A program made the position numbers and the translations under genes. Shown here one piece after another: positions 35,023-47,784 of a DNA stretch of 64,000 bases. Below the pieces are notes generated by a model. That model was not told where the DNA came from and ran no database searches. It saw only the letters and a program-made list of their open reading frames with translations. Where the stretch lies: NCBI GenBank assembly GCA_038087015.1, contig JASBNA010000004.1:434001-498000 (forward strand), in the 5' to 3' direction. Source of the stretch: Cerrena zonata. Taxonomy: Eukaryota > Basidiomycota > Agaricomycetes > Polyporales > Cerrenaceae. Positions within the stretch are counted from its first letter, which is position 1. Each line of letters begins with the position of its first letter.

Positions 35023-38000
35023 TCAGGTACATGATGTTGCGGCGATCTTAGCGAGCGCCTTCTGCGCAAGGTGCGCAAAGCGTTGCCAAGTGACCGCCTC
35101 CTTCAAAGCGTAGCACTGTGCACCGGCACTAGTACCTTTCGAGCGCTCGATCCAGAGGTTCATATTGTAAGTGAAATACTGCTCTGTCCACGACATCTCT
35201 GATCGTAATAGTACTTTCTCCTCCTTCCAGCGGTCTCGGCGGGACTTCGCGCGGAGCCAATTTACACGTAGCACTATAAAACGCACTGAGATCCAGAACA
35301 AAGTAATTATGAGAAAATAAACATACTTTCATCTAAGAACACCGGATTATCTGCGTGACTGGTAGTACGCCAAATCCATGATAACTTGTTACGACTTTGA
35401 CCGCGAGCATTGGGGTCGGCGACAGCAGTGCTTGACACAAGGTCCTCCTTTAGAAGCACTTGATAGTTGGATAACATGGTGGAAGATGCCCCTAGCAAGA
35501 CCATCGCCTTCCTAGCTGTACGATACACTTTTGCAGCCTGGTCAATCGTCATTTGGACTGCATGAGCATCGCCGTAGCTTCGAAGACGCATAGTATACCC
35601 GTTAGTTGTTGCATTCTTTCGGATACGGGACCGGAAAACGAATGATTTATGGGCGATCGCAATTCGCAAGTTATGAAGGGCATCATTAGCTTGTCCTGCT
35701 CGAAGTTTGAGTTCGCAGTCTGTCAAATAATGCAGCCTGCCGAGACGTTCATCGCGGGAGAAGGATGAGGGGAGGGGAAGTGGGATGAGCTCTGGCAAGA
35801 CTGGCTCGCAATGAGGGACGTCTTCGGTAGAGTGGACACCCGCATCGACAGGGTCATCATCTTCATCGTCTTCGTTCGACCATTCTGAATCAATAATTGT
35901 TTGCGGAATCTCATCGGTATGACCAATGAAATTACTGGACTGAGTAATGAAAGAATCAATTTTGTTCTGAAGTCGGCGCCGTTTTGCCTGTAGAGAGAGC
36001 TGTCGATCATAGCTTGCGCGCGCGTCCATCCTGCGCACTTGATTCAGGAGCTCAAGTCTAACCGAAGTGTGAGAAAGACGATGTAATTGGAGTCGAAAGG
36101 ACTTTACTGAATCTCTTCCAATTTCAATCCGAGTGCGATCCAAGCAGAGGAACCTAGTGGTATGTTGAGCTCCGGCTCCGCGTCAGCCAAATCCTGCTGC
36201 ACTGCAGACTTTCCTGGTGCTAAAGAATGCAAAATAATCAGCCTTGATAGGAAGGGAGTAGAAGTAAAAGCGGATACCATGTTCTTCCGCGACATCTAGT
36301 CCATCCATGACGGTGACATCACTGCCGCGTTCAGCTTGCATGCGGTCCTCCTCTTGGGTCCATTGCGCTACCCTTGTAGGACCAACATGCTGGGAAAGCT
36401 GAGCGTAATATTCCTCACTATCTTGCGATTGGTCTAAGCAGGCATACCATTTCCGAAGAAGTGTTGGAACTAGAATAGTGTCAGTAAATACACTGCGGAA
36501 AACCAGAGCGTAGTACAAACATACCCATCCGGGTGAGTTTCTTCCAATTTGAATCACCCATATGACAATCGATGTACTCCTGACGGTGGTACCATGACAT
36601 TGCTCGTGCACTGCTCGCAGTATCATTCAGGACGTGCCAGAGTGTTTCGATAATCTCACCGTCCACTATGCCAGCGCCGCGAATAAATGTTGATGCGTAG
36701 CGCGGATAACACTCTTTCACATGTCCGTGGACATGAAAGAGGCCAATGGCACGCTTGATAACAATATCGTCACGAATCTTGATGAGCTCGCTTACGGCCT
36801 GCACTTGAATTCGAGCAAAAAAGTTTGGAAACCACTGGCACATTATGTCATACATCAGCATGAAGAGTAAAAGAAAGGAGATATAGTTGAGTGCATTCAG
36901 GAACGCGTAATCCATATATCGATAGCTATGACACAAGTAAGAATGAGGGAAATAATATAGGACCAAGACCACTGACCCTTCCCCCTTTTGGAAATTGACC
37001 ACTGAGTGCGGGACAAAACAGCCATGCCTACCGCAGGCTACGGCGCCGATACCAGTAGCATCTAAATGTGCGCGAGTGGAATTTTGGCTTTTGACCGCAT
37101 CATGCTCATTACACGTCATAGCCTACAAGGAAGGCAACGATCTTTAGTGAGATAAGCGGCGAACAGAGGAAATATGTCATACCGCTTTTCCAGGATTGGG
37201 AGCCACTTTCATGTACTCATCAAATCCAGCTTTACCAACCATATAACCATGACCATCGCTCAATGCGATGTCTTGCTCGGGATACTTCATCTTGAGGTGC
37301 TCCTGTTTGAAGTTTCCGTCCCCGAGTAAAGTACTCATATATTTCCAACTACCCCATGTCAGTCAATAGAACTTAAGAAGATAAACAAGACGCACTCATC
37401 ACGGTCCTCTTTCCAGTTGTCAGGTAAATTAATTCCAGGCTGAGGACATGCCGGACAGAATAGCGCCAGCCTTCCAGGAGCAACCTCTTTCCCCAAATCC
37501 TTCCCAAACAGACCAGCACGTTGCCGCTGTTTCAGGTTCCGCCACTCACGCATAATACGAAGCATTTCCCGATAACGATCAGGAACAGTTTGCGGAAATG
37601 CATTACACGTGAGGCGCCTCAACTTGGCAAAGTATCTCTGGGCAGCAGCCTTGGTTTCTAGGTTTTCTAAGTCAAAGTCATCGAGGACGCGAAACGTGAA
37701 GACTGTTTGCGGACGATCATAAGACGCGGGATAGAGTGCCATGCGAAGTAGTTGAATATGACGAGGAGTATCATGTTCGCACTTGCAGAAATGAATCGGA
37801 AGGTGATGAACGCCTGTAATGTCAATAATTGTCATCCAAGTGTTACCTGCGGAATCAAGACCTTTTGGGTACCGCAACGACGATGTTGTGATGCCCGCAG
37901 TTTCAAAGTCCATCACCTCATCGGCTGAATCATCGTCACCGAGCAAACAATCGACCTCATCATCGCTGTGAGGAGAGACTGACTGAGAAGATTCATTGTT

Positions 38001-39041
38001 GAGGTCCCGGAAATGCGTATCCAGTGGGGTGAGGAGCTCGGAGGGAGATGAACAAGGGGGTGAAGCAAGAGGGGAGGATGGTGGAAAGGGTGATGGTGCG
38101 GAGGCATTGAAGGAGGTGAGATCAAATTGATCAAAGATATTTTCATCTGCTCCGTCATCCAACATGTCCATATATCTGGCAATTCGCGAGTCGAAGGTAT
38201 CATGATCCGCCGCATATTCAGGATGCGGAAGGGATGTAGATGGCTGTTGCGGCGATGTCAAAGGGGTGGGATGGGCGCTAGATGCGGGAGTTGTACCAGC
38301 AGAAGAAGCATGAATATCGAGAACGGAGGGGCAGGGAAGACCACGATGGCCCATGAATAGCGTCAGCCCAGTCTTGTACAGTGCTGATCGGTAGAATGTT
38401 TTCCCATTCCATCGTGAGATACGGTGCAACGGAGAGCGGCCATGTGCCAATCGACAGCAAGACGTGCAATACGCTGGCTCACCAAAGCAATCAAGGCATC
38501 GCCACTTGAGTGGAAGGTCACAGAGATCACAAGTGAGAGAGTGAGGAGGTGCTTCGCGTTCCACGATCTCAGAGAGGAACAAATCACGTTGCGGCAGCCA
38601 GGAATTCAAGTACGACGCAGTATCCTGTGTGAGGATGAGTAGAAAAAGGACCACTACAATCGCAAACCATACCTTTCGTTCACGGGGTGGCTCAACGAGC
38701 TGCTCGAACACGAGACCCTGGAACTGCGCCGCCGCTTCATCATCCACATCCTGATAATGCTCAAGATGCGACAACGAGGGGCCTGGTGGGTCACTAGATA
38801 ATGTTGCAGGTCGATGACCATCCGCATGAGCACCTCCAGATCCGCTGGCATCAGTCGTAAACAGTCGCCCCTTTGGAACCTGTTTTTTCTTGCGGCGCAA
38901 AGTTAAATCCTCAACGATAATCGGAGTAGAGGAGGCTGGTTGTCTAGCACTGGGAATGGATGAGCCACTACCTGTCTTTGCACGCTTGCTGGTATTTCCG
39001 TACAGAGCGTTATGAACACTGTTACGAACGCGCTTGCTCAT
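35023..39041 (-). CDS. KDZ transposase with CxC2 zinc cluster, 1202 aa
   Basis: Nine exons: 39041-38673, 38624-37396, 37348-37183, 37122-36977, 36925-36525, 36469-36278, 36219-36108, 36057-35327 and 35285-35023. The phases fit throughout. After a basic, disordered N-terminus comes a CxC2 cluster at about 154-185 (CDLCDLPLKWRCLDC, AYCTSCC, then His residues), the zinc-binding domain found on KDZ transposases. The RNase H-fold part shows LGDGNF (D543), YDIMCQW (D663) and VDGEIIETLW (E727), the candidate D-D-E triad, with LFHVHGHVKECYPRYA between. The C-terminal GQANDALHNLR and SWIWR motifs are also KDZ hallmarks. The first intron (38672-38625) is 48 nt and open, so unspliced translation shows a false hydrophobic helix. 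No inactivating change is visible. Confidence 0.92.
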
Positions 39042-39084
39042 GATGAGGGGTCAAGGGACAACTGTTTACATTCGGTGCATAGGT

Positions 39085-40450
39085 TCATATAGAATCTAAG
39101 TCAAGTCTCAAGTGAATCTGACTCGCTGCAACACCCCCCCCAAGCCAAGCTCTATAGGTCTCTTGAGTCATCCAGGACGACGGTCGTACACACGTAAATA
39201 ATTGCAGGGACTTCCGCATGTAGAGCGCGTGGCAAAGTCGGGCTCCATCAGCTGCTGCTACACCGTGCTGAAATCCTACTCCACTCAACCCGCAGACCGA
39301 GCCAGGACCATTGGGAAACTGGATGCCGATGGGTTGAATCGATAGCGGTGCGGTGCTGTAGTCTCCTGTCGAGATCAGAAGATCGAAAAATGGAAACGAG
39401 CCTTTGATATCGCGATGCATGGGTGAGCAGCGATTGGAAATTGTTGTGACGGCATTGAAGATACAGGGCCATTGTGAGAGAGCATGAACTACTTGATCAT
39501 ATTGCATGAGACCTTGTATGACCTCATATCCCATGCGATACTGGTCTGGATTCATGATCCGCAGTATTCCAGAAACTAAGGCTCCGACCTCAGTGAAGCG
39601 GCGCATCCACGCCGCGCCGCACTCACTACGAAGTACCGGCGATGAGACAAGCCCGTCTTGCTTTCCCTTGCATTGAGTGTAAGAGCACATCAATATCTAC
39701 AGCCCAATTATACGAACACGCACCTCTCTCCCAAGCATAAACCATGCTGCAGAAAAGTTCAATATGCCCGGGGGGAACGAGTTGGTTAACTTGCGGAAGT
39801 ATTGTCTAGCGAATCGCCAAGACTTGCTGCATGCATTCGCAGCTAACGTACGGGACATATCTTGCGCTATCTCACCAGTACATTCTTCCAACAGCGCCTG
39901 AAGATGTTGAGAGGACGATCGCCGCAATGACAATAGTCTTACCTGAATACGGATCGGCAAGATATTCGGTAATATCCACACAATGATTCGGCCATATTTG
40001 TCTGTGACAGTCCTTGGACTATGAACGGAGCGCATTTCCTGCCTGATGGAAGGGAAATCTTTAGCCAGCTTTTGTTCCTTATCCTGCATACCATCGGATA
40101 TCCTCCGTCGGAAGCATTCCATCTGGTAGTCCTCTACGTCCCAGCTGACCTGAACTACGTGATATTCATGTCATGCGGCACAGTATGTTTGTAAATCCAA
40201 AGACTGTACCTGGATGGAGATATGCCTGGACAAGGATATTCACCACTTCGTGGTACTCTACCTGCGCCGCATCGGACATCTGTTGTGGGGCTTGAACGTC
40301 AACGCTTGTATTGCAACTCGTCAGCTGGGCCAATCTGGCCTTGAAAAGACTATCCATATACGTCGTGTACGGATGGATCGCTTGGAGAGCCACAGATTGT
40401 TGAGTCATGGTGGGAAGCAGAAGATGCACTCTTGTTGTGTGAACAGACAT
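39085..40450 (-). CDS. TET/JBP-family 2OG-Fe(II) dioxygenase, 402 aa
   Basis: Four exons: 40450-40210, 40154-39943, 39897-39724 and 39666-39085. The last exon holds the oxygenase core: NAVTTISNRCSPMHRDIKG with the metal-binding H293-x-D295, a FFDLLISTGDY strand, then GLSGVGFQHGV with the distal His (H343) and a following basic residue suited to bind 2-oxoglutarate. This is the pattern of fungal TET/JBP proteins, which oxidise 5-methylcytosine or thymine in DNA. The N-terminal half is helical and unrecognised. The stop codon is only 43 bp before the transposase start on the same strand. Metal ligands are intact, so an active enzyme is likely; its substrate is inferred from the family. Confidence 0.88.
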
Positions 40451-40649
40451 CTATTGACTCAATTTACGCAATATGTGTCATATTTCCATACCCCATCCTA
40501 CACGCTCTGGAAAATGGGGTTCGTTCCCGCCTTCTCGTGAATATCCTATCACGGACACTCGGCACATGCCCTCCAGTCTCAACTGTCGACTGTATAAAAG
40601 GATAAGCAATAGCTGCCACTAAAAAGCATCATCCGCACCCACTCACAAC
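40451..40649. promoter_or_regulatory. Divergent promoter inside the KDZ element
   Basis: The 199 bp between the TET/JBP gene (-) and the 863 aa gene (+). TATAAAAG at 40593-40600 is a good TATA box 50 bp before the + strand ATG. This is the only head-to-head junction in the left half and probably drives both directions. Confidence 0.6.
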
Positions 40650-43523
40650 ATGATCGTTACTACTGCGCCTGACGATGGTCTCGTTCCTGAGCAAAAGGAA
40701 TACCTCCGCAAATTCTTCCAAGCTTATCTTGATGGGGTAACACCCGCCGCTCGACGAGCTGTAGCTATCAAGGCAGGTGTCGAACTCGCCCGTGAGTGCA
40801 CCATCACATCCAAGGATGAATGTTCAAAGCTCCGCAAGGTAAGCATTCTGCCAGGTACACATTCCACATCGTGAGATTAACAATCCACTTGTAGAGCGTT
40901 ATTGCCTACTTGTATGATCGTCTCATCCGCGACGACAGTCACATTAAGCCTGAACGCTATGGCTTTCTGAAGAAGGTCACTGGACGTACATTGTGGGCCC
41001 GTAGCAGGTGGGAGGATCTTAAACCACTCATCCAAGCATACAAGGATACCAAGAACAAGCATTCACTCACCGCCTATAATGCTATAACCAAGGAAGGTTG
41101 GAAGAACCTTGCCAAAGTAGAACGTGATGTATGGATTGAAGAGGCTAAGGTTATGAATGAGGGTCGAGGTTCAGAGGAGTCGAAAGCTTTGTATGTTCCT
41201 CTGGGTTATTTGTATCAGGATGTGTTCCCCTTCACAAACATCTCTACGTAGATATGGTGACCTCGTCTACACTGAATTTATAAACAACATTTTGGTCTCT
41301 GCTCAACGTTGGTTTGGTTCGCACATGATCATCATATCCAGTAGGCCAAGTATTGCACTGGATACTCAACATGCCAATTCCATGTACGTATGTGTGAGGT
41401 GTACTTCCACAATTATATCATTCTTACCCCTGCCCACATAGTAAGGAAACACGTCCCTTACACACATGGCAATCTACATTTCTACAACAATTCCGAAACC
41501 CCTTTATCTGGAACGTAAAGGAGTACCCGCCATGGACAGCTCAGATGAATGATCGTGAAGCCCAGAACTTATCCTTGATCACATTCGATAGCCAAGGAGA
41601 ACCATTGATGCCACCTTTGAACAAGTATCCATATGCAAAGGATCGTGCAAAGGTGCTAACAAAGTTTTGGGCAATACATTGTTGTACATGGACTATCTTA
41701 CTACAACACATAATCTCATTTTGACACTATGCATAGGTATGTCGCGATGCCACCCCTCTTGTGCACCTCCCTACATCGACTTCCCTAATACTGGTCATCT
41801 ATACCTCGAGGATATCTTCTTTCCTCCTGAGGCATTGGCAGGTGAGAAAGCGCTCTATCTTCGAAAGCCGGGCCAATTGGGAGCAGAACGTTTGCACCAT
41901 TGGTTCGTTCACATTCTCGCCCTTCAAGAGAGATACCTGTCGGGAGAACCTGGTGTCCTACCGTTTAGATGGAAGGGCATCAAGGTGGACGAGCACACCG
42001 TTGCGGACGCGAACTACACAAGGTCTTGGATGATTGCATTCGCGCAGGGTATTCATCCGACTGCGAGGGAGACTAGCGACTCCCCTGCTGCCACCATTCC
42101 GGCTTCTACCTCGACTCCTGCGGATACCCCTATGGAACCTGCCACAGGCACATCCCGTCCATCCAGGCCAGTGCGGAAGTCAACCAAGGGCCGTAAACCA
42201 TCGGAGGCCAATGAGGAATCTGAGGCTGAGACTGAGGAGACTACTGAAGACGAGGATTTTGAACAGGTCGACCTAATGATGGCTGGTCAGGATGAAGATG
42301 ACGACGAAGAGGAGGAGGAGGATGACTTCTACACATCGGCGCGGAAGCAACTGTTGTCAGAAGATGGCGACGACCCGGCTGAGGACGATGATGGCGAGGC
42401 TAGAGAGCAAGCGGTGATGAATAAGGGGAAAGGCGTGGCCGGCAGGACCACTCAACTGTACTCGAACCCGCGACTCACTCCAGCTGCGGAGCCAGTAATC
42501 GATGTCTTAGACGATCTGGAAACAATGTTGAACGAGTTAGAGGATAATCCACCGATCCCACCTCTCACTGGACCACCTCCCTTTTCTCCACCAAACTGGA
42601 TCTCAACAGACGGTACGAAGAAAGCTGCATTTTTACGGTCTCTGTCCACGGATAGCAACTATTTGGCACTTGTCGACTTCTACGTTAAACAGAATGTATG
42701 GGTCTACAATGCCTTGTTGTATCGCTACTAACTCATCGCTCTCCAGGATTCGGTTACTCTAACAAGTGCTGCCTTCCCATGGGTCGATTGGAACAGCAGC
42801 CGCATTCACTTACCCGTCGAGTATCATCGAGAGAATGGCAAGTTAACGGCGATGTTGCAATATATGAACGAGTGGAAGAAGTCACCCCAAGCAGTATTTC
42901 GTAGCTCGGGGAAGTTGGAGGAGCATCTACTGTTCATAGGTCTGTTGCACCGCGACATCCATGCGGCGCATTTCAACTTTGATGCGGAGGCCACAAGCGT
43001 TCAGAAGCCCCCCTACTTTGAACAGACAATCCTAACTATGCGAGTCTTCGATATTATTGGAGCTTGTCTAAAGAAGATTGCGGAGAATATCCCACTGGAA
43101 CAAGACACCGTAGCGCCATCGCAACCAGGTATCGTTGAAGCAAGTGCCGCATCGGCTTTGCAATCTATCTCTACCGCTCCTGCACCGCCTCCGTATCCTG
43201 TACCTAGGATGAAGCAGCGTTCCACAGTGCCGAAGGGGAAGCAAGGTCCAGCCCTACTACGCCGTGAACCCTCGCCGCTACCACATACACCTCCACCACG
43301 CACATCATCTCCCGTTGCGGAGAGTAGCAAAATGCCCACGAACAAGCGAACTAAGAAGAAGGACGATTTAGTCCAGGAGCTTGAGGAACCTACCAACATT
43401 CGACGAAGTGGACGAGAACACAATCCTCCGAAACGATTTCTCGACGGTGAAACTGCGGTTACTCAACCTGCGCGAGGAAGGGGTCGAGGCAAGGGAGGCC
43501 GCGGGGGACGAGGAGGTCGTTGA
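40650..43523 (+). CDS. KDZ-element acidic protein with RGG tail, 863 aa
   Basis: Six exons: 40650-40838, 40895-41190, 41252-41383, 41442-41680, 41737-42695 and 42747-43523. The fourth donor may instead be GTACAT at 41684. The N-terminal 200 residues are helical and basic; SLTAYNAITKEGWKNLAKVE there is reminiscent of an HMG-box helix, though I would not call the domain. A long acidic region follows (DEDDDEEEEEDDF), then a conserved-looking globular segment (AAFPWVDWNSSRIHLP, FRSSGKLEEHLLFIG). The tail has RRSGREHNPPKRF and ends in RG/RGG repeats (GRGRGKGGRGGRGGR), a nucleic-acid-binding signature. A nuclear or chromatin role is inferred. Confidence 0.8.
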
Positions 43524-43676
43524 ATACGTGTCGATGAACGGCTACCTTTCCGAAATACAATGTACATGCTATACCTGGAAGAACAATTACGTCGTTTGCG
43601 AATGAATGGTCAAGTTGAGAATATATTTTATGCAAGAAAATGAGTACACAATGTAGTCAATACAATGTCATGGTTG

Positions 43677-44982
43677 CTAGTTCTCCATCCCATCACCGTC
43701 TTCCTCCTCGTTGAGCTCTCCCTCTTCTAAGATCGGTGCTGTTCTCACCTCTTCTGAGATGCGGAGGTCCGAAATGCTGCCGCCAAAGATAATATCATCT
43801 TGCCGTGGTCCAAGTTCACTGTGAGCGCGGCGAGGGATTATCGGTGGGATTCGTGATGGTGCTACAGAAGGCAATGGAGTTGGCAGATCGCTGAGTGCTG
43901 TCAATGCAGACAAAGCACTGGACAAGGGTGGGTGTACTACAGTAGAGACGGTGCGGCCAAACAATGTTGAGCTTGGCATCGGCGGTACCGAACGATGCCG
44001 CTGCGGCGCCTGTGAGATCGACAAGTTTGACTGTAAGGAGGATGAGGGAAGTAAGGCAGCGCCGCGGCGTTCGAGAGAGGTAGTAGACATAGTACCCGCC
44101 TGGTTTCCTGACGATGAAGGTGCCATGGTAGGAGAACGACGTGCTGGAGATATTGTCACCGCGCCAGCCGAAGTCGATGGCGGTAATGAGGTTGTCGATG
44201 TAGGTATTGCAGAGCTCGCTGCTCCTGCTATTGCGGAAGGACTACTATCCACTTTAGGACCTAGCAAATTGGCATCTAAGATGGCCGTAAGTCGATCCTG
44301 AACCTGTTGTTCAATCGTGGTCAGAATACGCTCATCGACCTGATTGCGATATGCTTCAAATCGTGCCTCGACTTCCTCCTGGTACTTGCTGAACGCAGCT
44401 TTGGTACTCTCAAGCTCCTTACGGAGCGCAACTTGACTCTCCTGCATGTTCTTAATCGTCTTCGCAATGGATGGCATCTCTCCCTCTGGGGTGAAGAGGG
44501 CGAGCACTCGCTTTGCAATGTTGGGTGGCACCACCTTCTCTTCGAGCTCGACAATCGCATTCTCAATCTCCACAAACCTATCATCGAGAGATATTCCTCT
44601 CAATTCCTGTGTTTGCTGTCAGTACATGAAGCATTCGGCCGCCGCACGCACAACCTACCTCCATTTGCACCACCGGATCCTTCCGAACATCAGCGTTCAC
44701 TCCCGGGTTGTTCTCAAGGTGATCTGCGAATCCTTCATTGACAGTTTCGCCTCTCGTTTTCTGTAGGACTTCCTAGTCAAGGTGGAACACTATATCGTTG
44801 CAGCGGTCCTAACATACCTCCATGGGTAATGCAATATCAGGCCCGTCTCCCTCGACTGCTTCGCTTTGCTGTATTGCAAGAACTTGTAATGCGGGGAGGG
44901 GCCCTTCATCATCCTCGAATCGCGCACGTTTGACAGACCGCTTCTTGACGCTGTCACTCTTGCCTTTCATGCCCTTTTTCAT
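43677..44982 (-). CDS. KDZ-element coiled-coil protein, 398 aa
   Basis: Three phase-0 exons: 44982-44818, 44760-44659 and 44606-43677. The start carries a basic KKGMKGKSDSVKKRSVKRAR stretch, a likely nuclear localisation signal. From about residue 95 to 200 a long heptad-like helix runs through ENAIVELEEKVV, ESQVALRKELESTKAAFSKY and EARFEAYRNQVDERI, predicted coiled coil. The C-terminal half is Ser/Thr/Pro-rich and disordered, ending in the acidic EEGELNEEEDGDGMEN. No enzyme motif. It overlaps nothing and is convergent with the 863 aa gene, 153 bp apart. It may be a multimerising partner of another element protein. Confidence 0.75.
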
Positions 44983-45056
44983 TGAATGATCCTTCCGTAG
45001 CGTTACTGATGATATTCTTCCACTAGCTACAATCGGGTAGAGGGATAGAATATATA

Positions 45057-47611
45057 TCAGTAAGTGTCGATGACTTGCGAACCATAGTGCGCACCTTCTC
45101 TTTCGTCAACGTCCATAACATCCTCGTCGCTTAGCATTGGAGCTGGAAGGTAAGAAATACAGATATTATGTGGGCTACTCATAGTCGGGTAGATCCTACC
45201 TATTTCTCTACTGGGGACAGTTGCGGCACCCCTCTTCCTTCCACGTCTTGTCGGCGACTGAGTCGCAGCCATAATCCGGCGTACTGTTGCATCTGGGGTT
45301 TGCGGTCCCGCACTGGAGGCCTTGCTAGTCATAGTTTTATCACTACTTCCAACGTCAGTAGATGTCTCCTTCATTGTGTATTTCCGTTGCGGCGTTGATG
45401 GACCCTCTATCTGAAGCAGCGGCGCATCGGTCTCCTCGTTATCTGCGGAAAATGAATGTTCTGAGTTATCGTCAGAGTCCTGACCACTACCGCCCTCCCC
45501 TGAGCCCCCCGCACTTTCTGCATCGTTATCGACATCAATGAGATCCACTTCATCTCCCGATGTGCCATCATCAGGAGTATCGATGTCTCCCTGCGCAAGA
45601 CCTCCATCGCCTGATGGTGGATTCTCCTCATCCTCATAGTCGGTGTCGGATACGTACTCTTCGTCTCCACCAGCCACCAGGTGTTCGATCCACTCTTCCT
45701 CTGACATGTCGCGATCCTGGGGAGGTTTATGACGTTGCCGCAGTTTCCCGGGTGGCGGCTCGCAAGCGACGACTGGAAGAAATGGAAGGAATCCGTAGAT
45801 ATCGTAAGCTGACCATTTAGGTCGGGAGATTACCGCATCCAACATCTTGTAGTACTCCTCCACCATCTCCATATCGTAAACGGTGGGGTAATGATCTATG
45901 GTCCACACTGACTCGTCATATCGGGACCGCACTTCTGGCTTTCGACTGCTTCGCTCGCTATATGCGCGATATGCGTCATCGTAAGGGAGTCCATACCATA
46001 CTGGTTCCCAATTGCCTTTCGACAGTAGGTTGTAGTTCTCCAAAGCGGTCTTCTTTGTGGTCGCTACCTGATCTTTTGGGATAAGATAATCTTCGGTAGT
46101 CCCGCGTACAATCCCAGGATAAAAGTTGACCTTGGCGAAGTTCTGAGGCCACAAGAGCAGAGGTAACCCTTGCATGAAGTGGCTAATCATCATAGTATGA
46201 AAGTAGACCCCGATAACATGGCTGTAGGGTAAATGAACATGACCTGTCGCCATCGCCGCAACAAAGCTACATGATCGCTTGCCGACGCTGGTCATGCAAG
46301 CGATACATCCAGGATTTAAAGCCAGGTAAATCATGCATGGTAGCTTGTTTCTGGCACAATTCTTGCATGGAGCCACCTTCCGAACTTGTAAGTTACCTGT
46401 TTGTAGCGCAATTGTGTAAGACTTACTGCTTGCTGCCACTCAAAAAGGCGGCGATTGCATCGCTTCCACAACCAATACCTCTTCCTCAATGCAATGTCCC
46501 CCTTCCAGTAGGGTTTTGAAGTTGCCTTATACACCCGGGATGATGGCACACCACACTCCTCGTAAGAGTCGCTGCTCGTGTGAGATTCACCATTCGAATC
46601 GTCTTCCTCTTGCTCCGGAGATTCGACCTTTTGCTCCCGCTGCTTGCCTTTCGTGGATTCGCGGCGCAGGGATTTAGGCCCGCGATTAGGTATCGTCTGT
46701 TCAGGAGGATCTTGGTTCTGTCCTCGTCGCTGCAGAGTTGAACCGCGAAAGTCGTACCCAGACTGTTCCTCTTGTATTTCGGTTTGATCAAGTACTTCGT
46801 GGTCTACCTCCATCTCGTTTTCATCGCTTGTGTGCTCCGCCGTTGCGGAACTCATATCGTGTCGAACCGGGAGTTTTGGGAGAGCCTCTGGACCACCAAA
46901 GTCCCAAATCTCACATTCTATATTATTTTGTCATTAGCACTACCGCGAAACATAATGAGCCGATCTCACTGACTCCTTTTCTTCATGTCATCAAACCGGT
47001 CAGGGGTCAATCGGCCAAGATACACTGTGCGGTCGATCGAAAGATCGGGAATTCCGTGATCTCGTCGTCTACTCGCCCACCTTGCATCTGTGGTCTGTAT
47101 CATCAGCTCATAGCTACCACTCATCATTGGTCAGTACTCACACAAGCCTTCTATCCATCGGCGCCCATTTGTCGATATCCTTGCGCTTGTCGTCACCGGC
47201 AGCGCAATATCATCATAAATGATACTTGCGTCGCTGTGATATTGGTAAACAAAGCTCTCGAGGAGATCAAACGGAACTTTGTCCTTCCTGTATCTTTCGA
47301 CTAGCTCTAGAAAGCGAGCTACAAGTATCGGTGTTTGCTGAATGCGCTGCTCCTGCGTGTCATCCTGACCGCGGAAGTGAGACTTTTACATACGTTTCGT
47401 ACACATTTGTATTTACCTTCCACACCTGATACAGCCCCTCAATATACTCCTCATACTCCTCAGGTGTTGTCCCATCCGGATACGAGAATATTGAGTCGCG
47501 CAAGAATGTTGTGTACGACCATACTGCAACTTCAATATCAGTGGTGGCATTGATCCCATTCACAGTCGCTCCTTGTGCAGTCATAAGCCATTGGCTCTGA
47601 GAGGATGACAT
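45057..47611 (-). CDS. KDZ-element protein with Zn(2)Cys(6)-like cluster, 761 aa
   Basis: Six exons: 47611-47417, 47364-47142, 47087-46974, 46917-46427, 46376-45200 and 45142-45057. The last intron (57 nt) is open and easily missed. The centre has the spacing C-x2-C-x6-C-x9-C-x2-C-x8-C (APCKNCARNKLPC, then CIACMTSVGKRSC), that of fungal Zn(2)Cys(6) DNA-binding clusters, though it sits mid-protein instead of at the N-terminus. It is preceded by a basic RKRYWLWKRCNRRLFEWQQ helix and an acidic/Ser-rich linker, and followed by a folded region (SHVIGVYFHTMMISHFMQG) and long Asp/Glu/Ser-rich tracts. A DNA-binding role is inferred from the cysteine pattern. Confidence 0.78.
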
Positions 47612-47784
47612 AGCTAGACGTTGTGTAAGGACAAATGTTGTGGTGACTTAGGCAAAGAGCAGGCGGCGCAGCATGCAGCTTAGAATGTTCACAGCCTGCC
47701 GCATTTTGTCCCACGCACGTTCCACCTCATGCGTACTTACTGCTACCACTCTCACTGTATCTCTGTCTCTCTCTTTGCGCAACT
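47612..47784. promoter_or_regulatory. Second divergent promoter of the KDZ element
   Basis: 173 bp between the 761 aa gene (-) and the 228 aa gene (+). It contains a pyrimidine-rich CTCTGTCTCTCTCT tract just before the + strand start. No clear TATA box. Confidence 0.4.

Noticed and set aside
38625..38672. Apparent transmembrane helix (VWFAIVVVLFLLIL) in the transposase
   Set aside because: It is the translation of a 48 nt intron with GTATGG donor and CACAG acceptor, which happens to be in frame and open.
47364..47416. A 25-38 nt intron in the 761 aa gene
   Set aside because: A normal 52 nt intron (GTAAAT...GTCAG, 47416-47365) restores the frame exactly, so no unusually short intron is needed.
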